From assembly GCF_014356525.2 (NCBI RefSeq), contig NC_052509.1:32697852-32761851 (forward strand): a DNA stretch of 64,000 bases, read 5' to 3'. The position numbers and the translations under genes were made by a program. The stretch's first letter is position 1, and the number at the start of each line of letters is the position of its first letter. This document shows positions 21,224-32,828 of the stretch, one piece after another. This DNA is from Nilaparvata lugens. Lineage: Eukaryota; Arthropoda; Insecta; Hemiptera; Delphacidae. Under the pieces are notes generated by a model. That model had not been told where the DNA came from, did not search any database, and saw nothing but the letters and a program-made list of their open reading frames with translations.

Positions 21224-21542
21224 AAATGTATTTACTTTGTTTTTCTGTTTTAATTTTCATTCTGCTGGTATTGATTGAGTGATGGAATCTGTTATTGCTT
21301 GTTGTTAATGCTGCAGTAATTATTTTCTAGTTTTTTATTGTAGTTTAATATTCTTCATTTCATTATAATTAGTATTAATTATAATTAATATTTTATTGTA
21401 ATCTCATTACCTATTTAATTCTAAGTTCTTAGAATATTTATCTTTAGTTTTTACATTCTATTATTTTTGTGATGTTATGTTTTGTTATAATGTGCAATGG
21501 GTCTTACTAGACCTAGCACTCAATAAAAATCAATCAATCAAT
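21224..21542 (+). other. LINE 3' UTR and AATC microsatellite tail
   Basis: AT-rich non-coding sequence follows the ORF2 stop. It ends in ACTCAATAAAAATCAATCAATCAATC, where the last units form the tandem tail. AATAAA lies just before the tail. Confidence 0.75.
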
Positions 21543-24500
21543 CTGTAGCACAACTCACGATGGAGCCTGTTGCTTTAGTATTATTATGTTATCATGTAAT
21601 TGCTTATTGTATTGTATTGCTTCGAAGTTTTCTGATTGTGAATAAAGTTTAAAAAGCTTAAATCCACTCCTTGAACATCCATTTTGCACTGACAAACATT
21701 GTTTCTCCAAGTCAAACTTTATTATAATGTTGAGAATCTCTTCTATCAGTACCCTAGTTTCCAAAATTCTTCTATCTATTATATGTTTAATTATTTCCAT
21801 TTCGATGCTCAATCCATGTGCCTCTTATGTTTATTATTAGGTTATAATTAGAAAATTCTGATCAGAATATTGAAGTCTTGTAGGTGAGAAGAATGTTTTT
21901 ATATTATTTTAAAAGATTTGATTGAATTCGCTGAATTGATATCTTTTACTATTGAATATTTCATCACTTCAAGTGTTTCTATCACTTGAATAATGTATCA
22001 CGTACATTCGAAATAATTAAAAAATGTAGACAAATTGTAAGTCATTCACTGTGAATAGTACTAAAGCAGCAGCAGTGAATCATGTGAGTTTGTGTAGCAA
22101 GACTTAGCCTGTAGCTAGCTGATAGCTATAGAAATGAATGAAAGACTAGCACATTTTGTAAGTTACTTGTATTTGAAACAGTTTAATAGGTTTGTCTAGG
22201 ATGGTCTATGCTACGGCACTAGCCGTCGATAAGCACTCTAGCATTGTAACTCTCTATGCTGCCAAATCTTTCCCCAGCCTGCAACCCCATGACACTAGCG
22301 ACTAGCCTCGCCTCAGGCTCCAGCCAATGTAATCTGATTGCTGCAAATTTACATGGAAAGGAGCCGGAGCTTACAGACCATCCTGCTAATCCTTAAAGAC
22401 TTAATTTGTAATTCTCCAGGGGGATCCCAACAGGACTTCAACGGCAACGTTTGTAATTGACCTGAACCTGGGAATCTAGGTAGGAATGCTTGAAAAAAGA
22501 ACTGAATGAAGGTGAAGCGGAATGAAGAAACGGGAGGATAAGTAGAAAAAAGAGTAATTTGAATTGCACAGAGAACAGCAGTCTCCAGTTCAGTACGTAT
22601 CTGTGGCACCTTTGAAACTTCTTTTCTGGGAATTTCGCTACCAGGATAGAAGGAAAATCGTTGCAGAGTGGAAGACCACAGTTTGAGAATTCGTGAAATA
22701 ACTGTAATAATATACAAAAAAATATCTATTGAAGGAGAATCATTATCATTATCTATTTATTCATTGAAGGAAGGATCATTTTCAACCAATACGAAAATGT
22801 TTCAAAAGCAAATGATTCTTTGCAATTCAGTGGAGACACTCATACCTAAGTCAAAGATTTTTCAATGATTCATGGCAGGATTATCTCCAACTCACTTGTA
22901 TTGAATATTGAATTATTCGTGGAAATACTGGAATGAATAATCAAAATACTTTATGAAAAAGTTAGTTAATTTTAATTCCTGCAATAAAATGTATAATCTC
23001 CATAAACATATTATTGTGTATTGTGATGTGGTGTTTTGGGGTTTATCAGGATATGGACTTTTCCCCTCTGTGTGACGTCAATCAGGTGAAGTGTAGTACA
23101 ATACTATTATATGCCCCACGTTACAACATTAATTGTGTGACATGTGCTCATCTTGCAGATGTGTGACAACCCACTGCTTGTATGCTGCACCGATTTGTCC
23201 TGATACTCGCTGTTGAGGTCAAACAAATATTCTATATTTTTGCTATAATTGCTTAATTGATTGCCAACGCTTACCATTCACCTTGATGTTATCAGTCTTC
23301 GCTGTGTAAGGAGACATAAGGGATTCCAGAATTAAAAAATAATTCAATCTCACCTTCAATCCGATCCGTTACCATTCATCAAATTGTGCTATGTTGAATC
23401 ATATCGGACGGGGTCAAAGATTAAAGATATCTGGAATACCTTCAAATTCTTACAAAATTTCTCACCGATGGCTGTTTGCGTGTAGACTCGTCACCGTAGA
23501 ACTGATGACAATAATTGCAAGTCCGATACCTTGAATAATTATGGAAAGATAATATTTCCAGATTGAGCTCAAGTAGAATTATATGTTGCTGATCTATTTT
23601 TTGCAAATTACCAGAGGTAAATTTCCTCAAACTATTCTAAGCTAACCTGATATCCAAATAATCATCAGTAGCATAGGTCATAATATCAATGTACCTAGAA
23701 TACATTGGGTATGAATACATTCTATGTAGATTGGATCATATAATATAATGATCAGGCAATACGCAAGCAAACACAGGTTTCCAGTTATGCTGAATGATAA
23801 TGTATTTTATAATATTGATAATAATAATAATAATGGACAATAGAAAACAATATTGAAATATAGTTTGATATATGTCGAGCTTCATACAATCTATAAATCC
23901 TTGGATTAGGAATATGATTATGATCAATTGTCCATGCACGTCACCTCTTGATACGTGTTTTATGAATTTATGATGATTAATTCAAATAATTAACATTCCT
24001 TATCTCAGGGTTCGTTGGTTCGGCAGCGTGGAAATTAAATATACTATCTGATCCACATAAGTTCTTAATAAATATACTCTTAACCTATAATTATATCTGA
24101 TGACTCAATCAATAATTGACATTATTCTTGCAAGCTTAATCATGATTTGTCCCCACTTTCACTGTGAATTTATTTTTTTTTATATAAATTTTACAAAGGA
24201 GCACGGTTTGGGAGAGAAAAACTAAGGATATTCCTTGTTCTATTTCTCTCCCAAATTAAGATAACATTTCAAAAGTCCGAAATAGGATTATGATTTCACT
24301 TTTCTAAAATTTAGTCCATTTTCACTCATACACAACGAAAACTAAGAATTTTGAATTTTGACGGTTAAAAACAGAATGAAGAATAAAAATATCATTCTCA
24401 AATCACCATTAATTGGAAAAATGTTGCAAAAATTTTACAAAATTTAGCATTAAAATTAGCATCTAAAGTTAAAGTACGCCATAGCTGAGAAATATCTCGA

Positions 24501-25829
24501 GAATAAAATAATAATTTGAAGTTGAATGTTATTAATATTCGAATCTGAGGTTGAAAGGTATTTCATTTTGAGGGCCCTCTCAACGTAGACGTAGACTCAC
24601 GTGAATATAATTGATGAATAATCTCGAGTCTCCTCCCTCAGTACAGCGATGGTTGTTGGTTGCAGCTTAGCAATTTACATTGTAAAGGATTATTTGTGCC
24701 CAACTAGCTTGAGTCGGTCTATGTTCTATGTCCTCTCGCAAATTCAGATAATGTTGGAGATTTCAAAATAGGGTTCCAATATCCAATAATATTCCAAAAT
24801 CTACTAATTCCTTCTGAATTAATTTCCTTACATTCTGACTACTTATTCCAAGCTTGATGGAGAGCATAGCTATTGGTTACATTATAACATTCGAGAAACG
24901 CCTGTTCAATAATCTCTGGAGAGTTGTTGCTTGCCAGTAACAAAGGCAGTCTGCAGAAGCAGAGTATTCTTCTATAATAATGTTCTCGAGTCTTGCTTTC
25001 AACGTTGCTGTTCTTATGAATAATAGGGACAAAACACTTTGGCTGGCTGCACTTTGTCTGAAGGTGTTGTACAAATTAGTGTGTGCGCGTACCAACAACC
25101 CACCAGAGAAGATGCCATCTTATTATTCATTTTCTTCCCTTTCACCCCCACCCTCTTTCACTGCCGCCTTACATCAAAACTGTAAGCTCCACTTCTTAGC
25201 TTCTCTAAAACAAGGGAGTGAAGACTGCCAGTCTCCCCAGCTCCGTGCCTTTGAATTGTAACAAGGCACTCATTCCCTATCTTGCTCCATTCCCAGCGAA
25301 CATCACCTACTCTTTACTGCAGTTAGCATAGAATTCTCCACAGGTAGGTTTTGTCTTTTTCTCCGACAATCCAATTTCATTCTTTTTCGAAGCATTGTCG
25401 TTGAGTAGGCTCTTGTTTTATGCGCCTAATTCATTCAGCCGCCTCTAAAATGTTTCCTAAATGAGAGTTATTGCCATCATGAAGCTCCTCCATTCAGTAT
25501 TCCTCCAGATGCTCATAAACTTGTGGAAACAGCGAACACATGTCGAAATTATGTTTCAAATACGTACACATTTCACAAGCTTGTGATGATTTTTTCAACG
25601 GGTCGATGAGTAGAGAGAATAGTTGAGAATAAAGTAAAATACTCTGATCTGTAGAAAAATCTCTGATATTGGTCTCTCTCGTTAGCTTATCATTTAGTTT
25701 TCTATTACGAATGATATTATCAACTAGCTGGCTTGGCGAACTTCGTACCGCCAAATAGTTAATACCAAGAAGAATAGAAGGTACTGGCCACGCGCATCTC
25801 AATCTTTCAATGATCAGAGTCAGATGATC
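21543..25829. other. Intergenic, no gene seen
   Basis: AT-rich throughout. Small features: a hairpin at about 24208-24254 with TTTGGGAGAGAAA arms, and a GC-richer stretch at 25080-25260 whose frames have no motif. The minus-strand frame at 22349-22717 lacks recognisable domains. Near 25735-25770 there is a short relative of the left edge of the repeat at 60794 (GGCGAACTTCGTACCGCCAAATAGTT). Confidence 0.4.
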
Positions 25830-26155
25830 GGTGTGACGTCATTGGTGCTCTAAATATCTATTCTTCCTATCTTTTCAATGTTAAATTGAGCAACTTTGTA
25901 AGTATTTTTCTCAAAGAGTAAATAACTTTAGAGTCCCATCGACATCTCCTACGATTTATACAATATTTATCTTCAATTTTTCTAGAAATTCAATATTTTT
26001 GGACGGATGGATCTTTCAGAATGATCGATTTTGTAAGTGCCTGCACATCGAATACCTGTTGCTCTCTTATTAGAAATCAAGATGCTTTCTCTGGTTTTTT
26101 TGTAATTCAATTACTCAATGTTAATGAATTTGATAAATCGATCATTGAAAAAGGA
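25830..26155. repeat. Left arm of a 320-bp inverted repeat pair
   Basis: Reverse complement of 28226-28560 at roughly 80-85% by eye. Shared blocks include CGGTGTGACGTCA, CTTTTCAATGTTAAATTGAG, GATTTATACAATATTTATCTT, AATGATCGATTTTGTAAG and CACATCGAATACCTGTTGCT. Confidence 0.8.
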
Positions 26156-28225
26156 TTAAAAAATGTGAAAACATTGATTGTACTATAATATTATTTCTCT
26201 CACAATCCTTTTCTTGTCTTTGTACTGTATATTATATGAAGAATCAATAGAACATCTTGCCTAATCCCTTAGGAGGATCTCTTTTTCAGGAAAATTATGA
26301 CTTTCACATACTTGATCAGGAAATAGTCTTTTGGTTGAATCTCTCTAATTGGAAACTACAACAAAATATAAGTGCGAATATAAGAGCATGCATACCGCGT
26401 GGGGAATTCTCAATAATTGAGAATTGTATTGAATACATGCTCTAGTATTTGTGAAACACATATTTCGCATTTATTATTTGTAAGAGGAGTTCTCAATTGA
26501 TACTTGCTCTCTCATTGTAAAACTGTCATTCTTTATTTATTTGTGGAAGGGAACATCAACTCTTTTTTAATAATGTATTTAATGGAAATGAATCATACAT
26601 TGGGAAGTATACATATGAATATCAATTCATACTATAAGTAACCTACAATATATTCCTTCTAATAAACTTGATGATTCTATAAGACAAGTGATCGGTTGAA
26701 TGCCTGTTTGAAAGACTACGAAAGAATGACAATCTCTTCAACCAACTATGAGGGCTTTTCTATTCTAGAAATTAAACTCTCATACACTTGAAACAGGATA
26801 ATGTGTGGTTAATTCTAATTCTTTTCAATCTCCATATTATTTTCTTATAACCGGAGAGATAATAGTTGGGCATATTTTAAGATATTTTTTAAATTGGAAT
26901 TTATTCAGTATTTTTATCATAATGCATTCATGATGTGAGTATTATACTATAACCTTATACTCTCTTTTGTTCCATATTGGGGCTTATTTCTACCACATAG
27001 TGTGAGTGATGCTTATGTGATAAAAATTATGATTATAGATTGTGCCTTGGTCACTGAGTATAAATAATTCCGAATCCAAAGTTCTTTACCGTATCGAAAA
27101 TTCAATTGAAATCTAATTGTTGATCAATCCAATTGATTGTTTATAACAAGCAAAATCATCAAATATCATAAGGAAGGAGAGTGATGCGATCACCATCTTC
27201 ATCCATTGATCATCCACATTTTCCTTCCAAATCACTGATAGAATGCCCTGCACTACAACCTTTATTCTCTGCAACCGCTCTTGATTTTACTTATATCAAA
27301 TATTAATATCAGCTTTTCCTTCATATGTCTCCTGCATTAAGATTGGTATTGGAATCAATTTTGGAAGGATAGGTAATAATTTATTTATTTGTGGATACAA
27401 TCACAAATCATATACATAATTATGATTGGGAAGGAACAACAGGCTTGGCCCGAGACTATTCCATTTTGATAGTAAAATGTTCAAAAAATATTGATTAAGT
27501 TTGCAGAAGAATATCACAATGAACAAAGGAAACAGCTTGAATGTGTACAATGTAAACGAGAAAGCTCAACATAAATATTAAAGTATTCAATCCAAGCCTA
27601 ATATTATAATGATGATAAAACAGTTATTGAAAAATATGGGCTTATATTATCATTCAAAGTATTACTAGGAGAAATAGGCTACATTCAGTACCTTTTTTCA
27701 ACTTTATAATTGTTGGGATATTGAAACTTTGAATAAAAAACCTCCAGTAGAAAACCTTTGAAGCCATTCATCTTCTCAAATGTTCTCGTAGTATCAAATG
27801 AGAGGTCTCTATCTCTCATAAAGGTATGCCATCTACATTATCGAGCATTCTGGAAGATCAAAAGTGATGAATTTAAAAAAAAAATTGAAGATTAATATTG
27901 TATAAATCAGAGATGTCGATGGGACTTGAAAGTTATGTACTTTTCTAGAAAAAGATTTACAAAGTTGCTCGAGAAAAATGAAGATAAATATTGTAAACGT
28001 CCTTAACAACTATCACCTGTTGAAAGTATGTGAATATGTGTATATAATCTTCTCCTGAATTGAGAGTGCACTCCTAAAGGATTAAAGATGTTGTGAACCG
28101 GCAAGATGTTCTCCTGATTTTATGTAATATAGGCCTACATTAGGCTACACAGACAAGTAGGCTATCAAGAATTTTGAGAGAAATAATATTATACTCCTCT
28201 AATTAATGTTCTCACGTTTTAAATT
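26156..28225. other. Interior between the inverted arms; no gene seen
   Basis: AT-rich without supported coding. A third, plus-oriented partial copy of the arm sequence lies at about 27870-27990 (AATATTGTATAAATCAGAGATGTCGATGGGACTTG and following). If the whole 25.8-28.56 kb block is one element, its interior encodes nothing visible. Confidence 0.45.
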
Positions 28226-28560
28226 CCTTATTCAATGATCGATTTATCGAGTTCATTGGCATTGAGTAATAAATTTAATATTACAAAAGAGCCAGGGAAA
28301 GCATGTTAACTTTTCAATAAGAGAGCAACAGGTATTCGATGTGCAGGCTCTTACAAAATCGATCATTCTGAAAGATCCAGCCGTCCAAAAGTATTGAATT
28401 TCTAAAAAAAAAATTAAGATAAATATTGTATAAATCGTAAGGAATGTCGATGGGACTTGAAAGTTATGTACTTTTTGAGAAATAGACTATCAAAGTTCCT
28501 CAATTTAACATTGAAAAGATGGGAAGAATAGACTTTTAGAGCACCACTGACGTCACACCG
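28226..28560. repeat. Right arm of the 320-bp inverted repeat pair
   Basis: Reverse complement of 25830-26155. Its inner part from 28452 onward is also the start of the 1,542-bp duplicated segment. Confidence 0.8.
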
Positions 28561-29993
28561 ACTAGCTGGTTTGGATTTGTTACTGCGCATCTTTTCGTGG
28601 CGACAACCTTGTATTCTAGGTACATTGGTTAATACCTGATACATATTTCATGACAAACTTCAGCTGGATACACACCTGAGGAGGTACGATGCGGCATTTT
28701 GAATCTAGGTGTGTTTTACCATAGAGAAACAATAGCTTGAGTAGATATCCCATGGTATAGGGCGTTTATGTCGCAACTTTTACTGTTATCTCAAGTCGAT
28801 TACTATCGATTATTGTAGTTTTTACTGTTTTGGCCGGGTGAGAGTGTATAAACGGCGCAATATGAGAGACTGCCAGCGTCACACAACTTTTTGAGAAAGA
28901 AATACGTGGACTATCGGCTTGAGATAACAGTAAAAGTTACGACATAAACCAGTTGCCCTATACCAGTGATATCTACTTACGCTTTTGTTTCTCTATGGTT
29001 CTACTTATTGGTTTGAATGGAAGAACTCACACACACTGAATAGGGAGTGTCATGGAGAAGGCATTCTCCATGAGATCAACACTTTGTATCACCAAGCTGC
29101 GCCTCCTCAGATGTGCTTAGCCTTAGCTTTCTGATGCACTATATTTTTATGAAAATTACCCATTCATATCTCAATATGGACTTCCTATGTGCTTAGCTAG
29201 TTGTGCAGCAATTTGAATTTTTAATTTTAGTTGAATGCAGCTTGCTGGGAATTGAATGGTATATCTTCTTGCTGCTGATTTACTCGTGCATATTCTAAAT
29301 TCTCAGCATTTTGAGCTCTACGACCCAATTTTGGTCGTCGTTCGTACCGTGGCTTTATTGGGAATTGAAGTTCTGCGAATCAGTAGAAAGAAAATAGAAA
29401 AACAGATCTACCGACGGCTGTTGGATGACGCAATGATTGTAACAGCAGATTTTGATTTCTGTGTGTGACCAGCTCACAAATCTTCTCCCATAAGGATCAC
29501 ATGTAAAGTTTAAAGGACCGTAGGAAGGAGTCCTGAAGTCGGATTGAGAATTTGATAGGCCATAAACCTGGTCCTGAACATAACAAACACTACTAGGTGC
29601 ACACATAATAAAGTTATTGTATGTCAAAATTTGAGGCTCGATTTTTATTTATATAGACTGATACTATCAGTCAGGCTCGCTTCGCTCGACATATCCGTTA
29701 GGCCAGGGGGCTCCGCCCCCTGGACCCCCGACTGGTCGTCCAAAAATAAGATCAGCGGGCTCGCTTCGCTCGCCTGCATGTAGACCTCAGCGGAACCTCT
29801 GTACCGAATTCTGGACCCCCGACTGGATTGTCCAAAAATGAGATCAGCGGGCTCGCTTCGCTCGCCTGCATGTAGACCTCAGCGGAACCTCTGTACCGGA
29901 TTTGAACTTATTATGTCAATTTGATCTCGAAAAACACCTGTTACTATATCGGCGTATCTTTGGCGAACAAAATTCTTCCACCTCAGCTAAACC
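28452..29993. repeat. 1,542-bp duplicated segment, copy 1
   Basis: It begins GGGACTTGAAAGTTATG and ends CTCAGCTAAACC. It recurs at 32829-34370, exactly 4,377 bp away, apparently without differences: the frames at 29256-29468 and 33633-33845, and 29355-29627 and 33732-34004, translate identically. It includes a 282-bp foldback MITE, a dispersed repeat of about 1 kb (third relative at 60794-61605) and Helitron-like sequence with GCTCGCTTCGCTCG motifs. Its short frames have no recognisable domain and I do not call them genes. Confidence 0.92.
28718..28999. mobile_element. 282-bp foldback MITE, copy 1
   Basis: It starts ACCATAGAGAAACAA and ends TTGTTTCTCTATGGT. Inverted arms of about 90 bp share TAGATATC, GGTATAGGG and AACTTTTACTGTTATCTCAAG. 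The related repeat at 60794-61605 lacks it at the corresponding place (about 60900), which supports insertion. The target duplication is not clear. Confidence 0.8.
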
Positions 29994-30404
29994 TGTGTAC
30001 TGATTTTTTTTAAATATATTTCCATCAATTATTATTGAAAAAGGTGAGGAAACGCAGAAAAGTTGAGAAAACGCTAATTTTGGGCGTATCTTTGGCGTTA
30101 TTGCAAATTCCTTCTAACACAACATTATTGCACCCCAGCTGAGCTTCTGTAGTAAATTTGAACATTTTCTGTTTATTTGTTCTCGATAAAGCTGAGAAAA
30201 CTCTAAAACGCGCAGATTTTGGGCGTATCTTTGAAAATTTTTCCAAATCCGTTCTTATTGCGTCTCTAAAGGGCCAACTGAACACACCTTCCAAATTTGA
30301 AATGTTATGTCATATTTTTATCATATGTTAGGACGATCCAGTCGGGGGCCCAGACTAAACGTCTGGCTGAACGAATATGGCGAGCGAAGCGAGCCTATGA
30401 CGGC
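29640..30404 (+). mobile_element. Helitron-derived sequence with 3' end at 30404 and an inverted fragment at its left
   Basis: The right part (about 30310-30404, plus orientation) ends with GCGAGCGAAGCGAGCC (hairpin-forming) and then ACGGCTAG followed by T, the CTRR-T pattern of Helitron 3' ends; it matches the end of the copy at 63104. The left part (29675-29880) carries the same CTCGCTTCGCTCG and GGGGGCTCCGCCCCC blocks in reverse orientation, plus a tandem repeat of the AAAATRAGATCAGCGGGCTCGC block. No Rep/helicase coding is present. Confidence 0.6.
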
Positions 30405-30407
30405 TAG

Positions 30408-30968
30408 TAATATAATATTCCCAGGAAAAGTTCTGATTAAAGTAGCAGTACCTAATCAATTTTTCCGCGATAAATCAGGACCTCCTAAATAGGTATTAAG
30501 GAGGTACTGGATGAATTGGTATTTGGGAGGTCCTAGATAAATGCATTTCAATCTTCAACTTGGTGCCAACCTAACAAAGTCAACTCAACTTAATGCCAAC
30601 CTGACAAAATTTTTAATTTAGTTATCAGAACAACTGTTTCGAAGAGGTACTCTCTCTAGTTCTCTATAACTCTCTCTCATAGTTCTATAATAACATAAAT
30701 GGACATTTCAATTATAATTCAAAGATATCAGAATAATTAGAATATACACGCTGAAAGACGAACTTTAAACCCTTAAAAACCACCCTTAGAGTTAAAATAT
30801 CGCCAAACGATTCCCTAGTGCGCCTCTAAAGGGTCAATTGAACATACCTACCAAATTTGAACGTTTTTGGTCCGGTAGATTTTTAGTTCTGCAAGTGAGT
30901 GAGTGAGTCAGTCAGTCAGTCAGTGAATGAGTGCCATATCGCTTCTAAGTCATATATATATATAATGA
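30408..30968 (-). mobile_element. Non-autonomous Helitron, minus orientation, 3'-truncated
   Basis: Read on the minus strand it begins TCATTATATATATATATGAC, then GCACTCA with GACT repeats, AAAAATCTACCGGACCAAAA and ACGTTCAAATTTGGTAGGT, matching the 62490-63104 copy block by block to the TTTATCGCGGAAAAATTGAT block. It then meets the plus-oriented Helitron end at 30404 tail to tail. The family's GAGCGAAGCGAGC 3' terminus is absent from this copy. It contains the 60-bp micro-insertion at 30476-30535. Confidence 0.7.
30476..30535. mobile_element. 60-bp palindromic micro-insertion with 7-bp target duplication
   Basis: It starts CAGGACCTCC and ends GGAGGTCCTA; the outer 16 bases of each side are near-perfect reverse complements. 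It is flanked by GATAAAT on both sides (30469-30475 and 30536-30542). The sister Helitron at 62890-62905 has the uninterrupted site with a single copy of that heptamer, so insertion is shown directly. A 30-bp relative lies at 45871-45900. Confidence 0.85.
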
Positions 30969-31219
30969 TCTTACTTCGCACATATTACTTGAAATGAATA
31001 ATTGACGAAAGATTTTCATTTACTTTAGAAAATCGATTTTAATGTCAATTATAATATAAACCTCAATAAATCTTAAACTGTACAAATATGAACATTCAAT
31101 CATTCTCTCATCAGCTCTGCTATTAGTTTGATAAACAACATTAGTAAATTATTAACAAGTCATATGGTTCATATGATTAGAAAGAAGAAGCGTGAATGTA
31201 GAGCAACCAGCTTCTTACA
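30969..31219 (-). repeat. Gypsy 3' LTR (about 250 bp)
   Basis: On the minus strand the sequence right after a purine tract (AGGGGGGAGA, 31220-31230) begins TGTAAGAAGC, a canonical TG start. It runs AT-rich to about 30969 where the Helitron 5' end begins. The pol stop codon TAA lies within its first bases. No matching 5' LTR is present at the other end of the element, so the far boundary is inferred. Confidence 0.6.
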
Positions 31220-31412
31220 TCTCCCCCCCTTGAACGAGAAACTTCCTCGAAGGTGTCAATTTGCTTGAGTGACAGATGATTGGTTCACTCCCATTGATTC
31301 CGCAGGCCACTTCATACATTGAGTTTGATATTCTTCTTATAATGGGGAACGGTCCACTTCTAACTTCAACTAATTTATTTCTATTCAACTTGTTCCCTTT
31401 TTCTATATACAC
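31215..31412 (-). pseudogene. Gypsy integrase C-terminal domain
   Basis: 65 residues containing VRSGPFPIIRRISNSMYEV and HSSKLTP, the C-terminal (GPF/Y-type) domain of Ty3/gypsy integrases. The frame ends at a TAA that overlaps the start of the LTR. It is separated from the core domain by a short break at about 31413-31452. Confidence 0.8.
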
Positions 31413-31452
31413 TAGTTCTTTTTCCTTGAAACCATATATTCTTCTGTTCTTA

Positions 31453-31959
31453 TCACATCTCAGTTTGTTCCGTTTGTGGTTTAAATTGGAATTTTTTTAT
31501 TGCTTCTTCTCTGTCTATTTGTAAGTTTCGTTTTCTCCTCAGTTGTGATGGTATTATTTCCAAATCCTCTCCCAATAGCAGATATCTTGGTGTAAATTTA
31601 GTAGTGCTATGGATTGTCTTGTTGTATTCTGATGTGCAACTTTCCGCTATTTTCGACCACGTCTGCGTTCTTCCTTCTGGACTATTCACTTTGCATCTAA
31701 TACGATTCACCAATGTCTGGTTTAGCCGCTCATTAAGACCATTTGATTGTGGGCAATCTACCGATGTGAACACCATTGTAACACCTTTTTCGAGTAGGTA
31801 ATCTCTAAACTTTTTTGATTTGATAGACGCATATTGATCAGCTAATAGGATCTTGACAGAATGGTTTTGTAAGATAGGATCTAGCAAACGAATGTATTCT
31901 TTAGTAGTTTGACCGCTAGAGCTTGAAGTGAATGCATATCTAGAGAAGTGATCGACCAA
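31453..31959 (-). pseudogene. Gypsy integrase catalytic core
   Basis: 168 residues: VDHFSRYAF, then LLADQYASIKSKKF with the second catalytic Asp (the usual Asp-Asn/Gly context is altered), then CPQSNGLNERLNQTL with the catalytic Glu. It overlaps the upstream zinc-domain frame by a frameshift near 31950, so the integrase is not one open frame. In the family this enzyme inserts element DNA into the genome. Confidence 0.85.
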
Positions 31960-32285
31960 TAAATTATGTGTAGGTATCGTTTTGTTGAGTTGTTTCCACC
32001 AAACCCTCCAACAGTATCTATCGACATGATCTCATACGGTTCACTAGCTGGACCCAATTGTGAAAGTAATCCTATTGAGCGACCTCTTCTTGTTTTATTC
32101 TTCTTACATATATGACACGAATCACAATAGCGCTTGACCATTTCATCCATGTTGGAAAAGTAGTAATGTGGACGTATGTGTAATAGTGTGTGGTGAGTTC
32201 CGATATGTCCTAGTTGAAAATGAATTTTCTCAATCAATTCTTTACCCTTTTCTTGAGAAAGGAAGATTCTTTTGTTTCCTTTCAT
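31881..32285 (-). pseudogene. Gypsy integrase N-terminal HHCC zinc domain and start of core
   Basis: 134 residues. HFQLGHIGTHHTLLHIRPHY followed by YCDSCHICKKNK gives the His-His-Cys-Cys zinc-binding set, and IMSIDTVGGFGG carries the first catalytic Asp of the core. The reading frame then shifts near 31950 and the normal core continues in the neighbouring frame. Confidence 0.85.
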
Positions 32286-32396
32286 AAATTTGTAGAATAT
32301 TTCCTCTTATATTCAACATTCCTATTATTCATTATTGCTTCTTGTTTTTTTCTTGATCGTCTCTTATTTCTTGTATAGATATCAAATTCACAACTG

Positions 32397-32828
32397 TTAA
32401 AATGTCTTCATTCCTTCAAAGTGCTCTAAAACTGGATTTCTTGATAAAGTATCTGCTTCAACATTTCCTTTTCCTGGGCTATATATCAATGTGAAATCAT
32501 ATTGCGATAGGTAGTATACAAGATCTCCCAATTCTTCATCGGTTCGTGCTTTCACTCTGAGATTCTCCAATGGTTTGTGGTCTGTGATCACTGTAAACTT
32601 CCGTCCTATCAACCAATATTGCCAATACATAATTGTCTCTTTTATAGCCATACATTCCAGATAAATAGCTTTTTTCTTCTTTTGAGCAGGGCTCAGTTTT
32701 TTTGAAAAATATGCTACTGGATGAAGCTCATTATTTTCTTTTGGTTGTTTCAGTACAGCTCCAAATCCCTCTCCACTTGCATCGGTGAAAATGAATACTG
32801 GTTTTACATAATCATAAATTTGTAATAC
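32397..32828 (-). pseudogene. Gypsy RNase H domain, cut by the duplicated segment
   Basis: Open from the breakpoint at 32828: FIFTDASGEGFGAVLK (first catalytic Asp), LECMAIKE (Glu), ITDHKPLE (Asp) and ADTLSRNP (last Asp region). The catalytic set is present. The domain directly abuts the inserted 1,542-bp segment. Between it and the RT part on the far side about 100 residues of RT thumb/connection are missing, estimated from normal gypsy pol layout. Confidence 0.85.

Larger units (their letters stand above)
16501..21542 (+). mobile_element. Two-ORF non-LTR retrotransposon (Jockey/CR1-like LINE), nearly complete
   Basis: In order: a presumed 5' UTR (to 16674), ORF1 (16675-17574), an 862-bp inter-ORF region with internal repeats, ORF2 with APE-type endonuclease and RT (18437-21223), a 3' UTR, and a short AATC-repeat tail ending about 21542. 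The microsatellite tail in place of poly(A) is typical of CR1/Jockey-type LINEs. The 5' end cannot be fixed from one copy; 16501 is the first base after the GATAA repeat. Both ORFs are open, so the copy is young, but see the ORF2 notes. Confidence 0.85.

Noticed and set aside
22349..22717. 122-codon minus-strand frame near a GC-richer patch
   Set aside because: No domain, no splice context and mixed composition; not distinguishable from chance.
29256..29627. Identical 70- and 90-codon frames repeated at 33633-34004, suggesting a conserved gene pair
   Set aside because: They are identical only because the whole 1,542-bp segment is duplicated; the two frames overlap on opposite strands and the diverged third copy at 61 kb does not keep them open.
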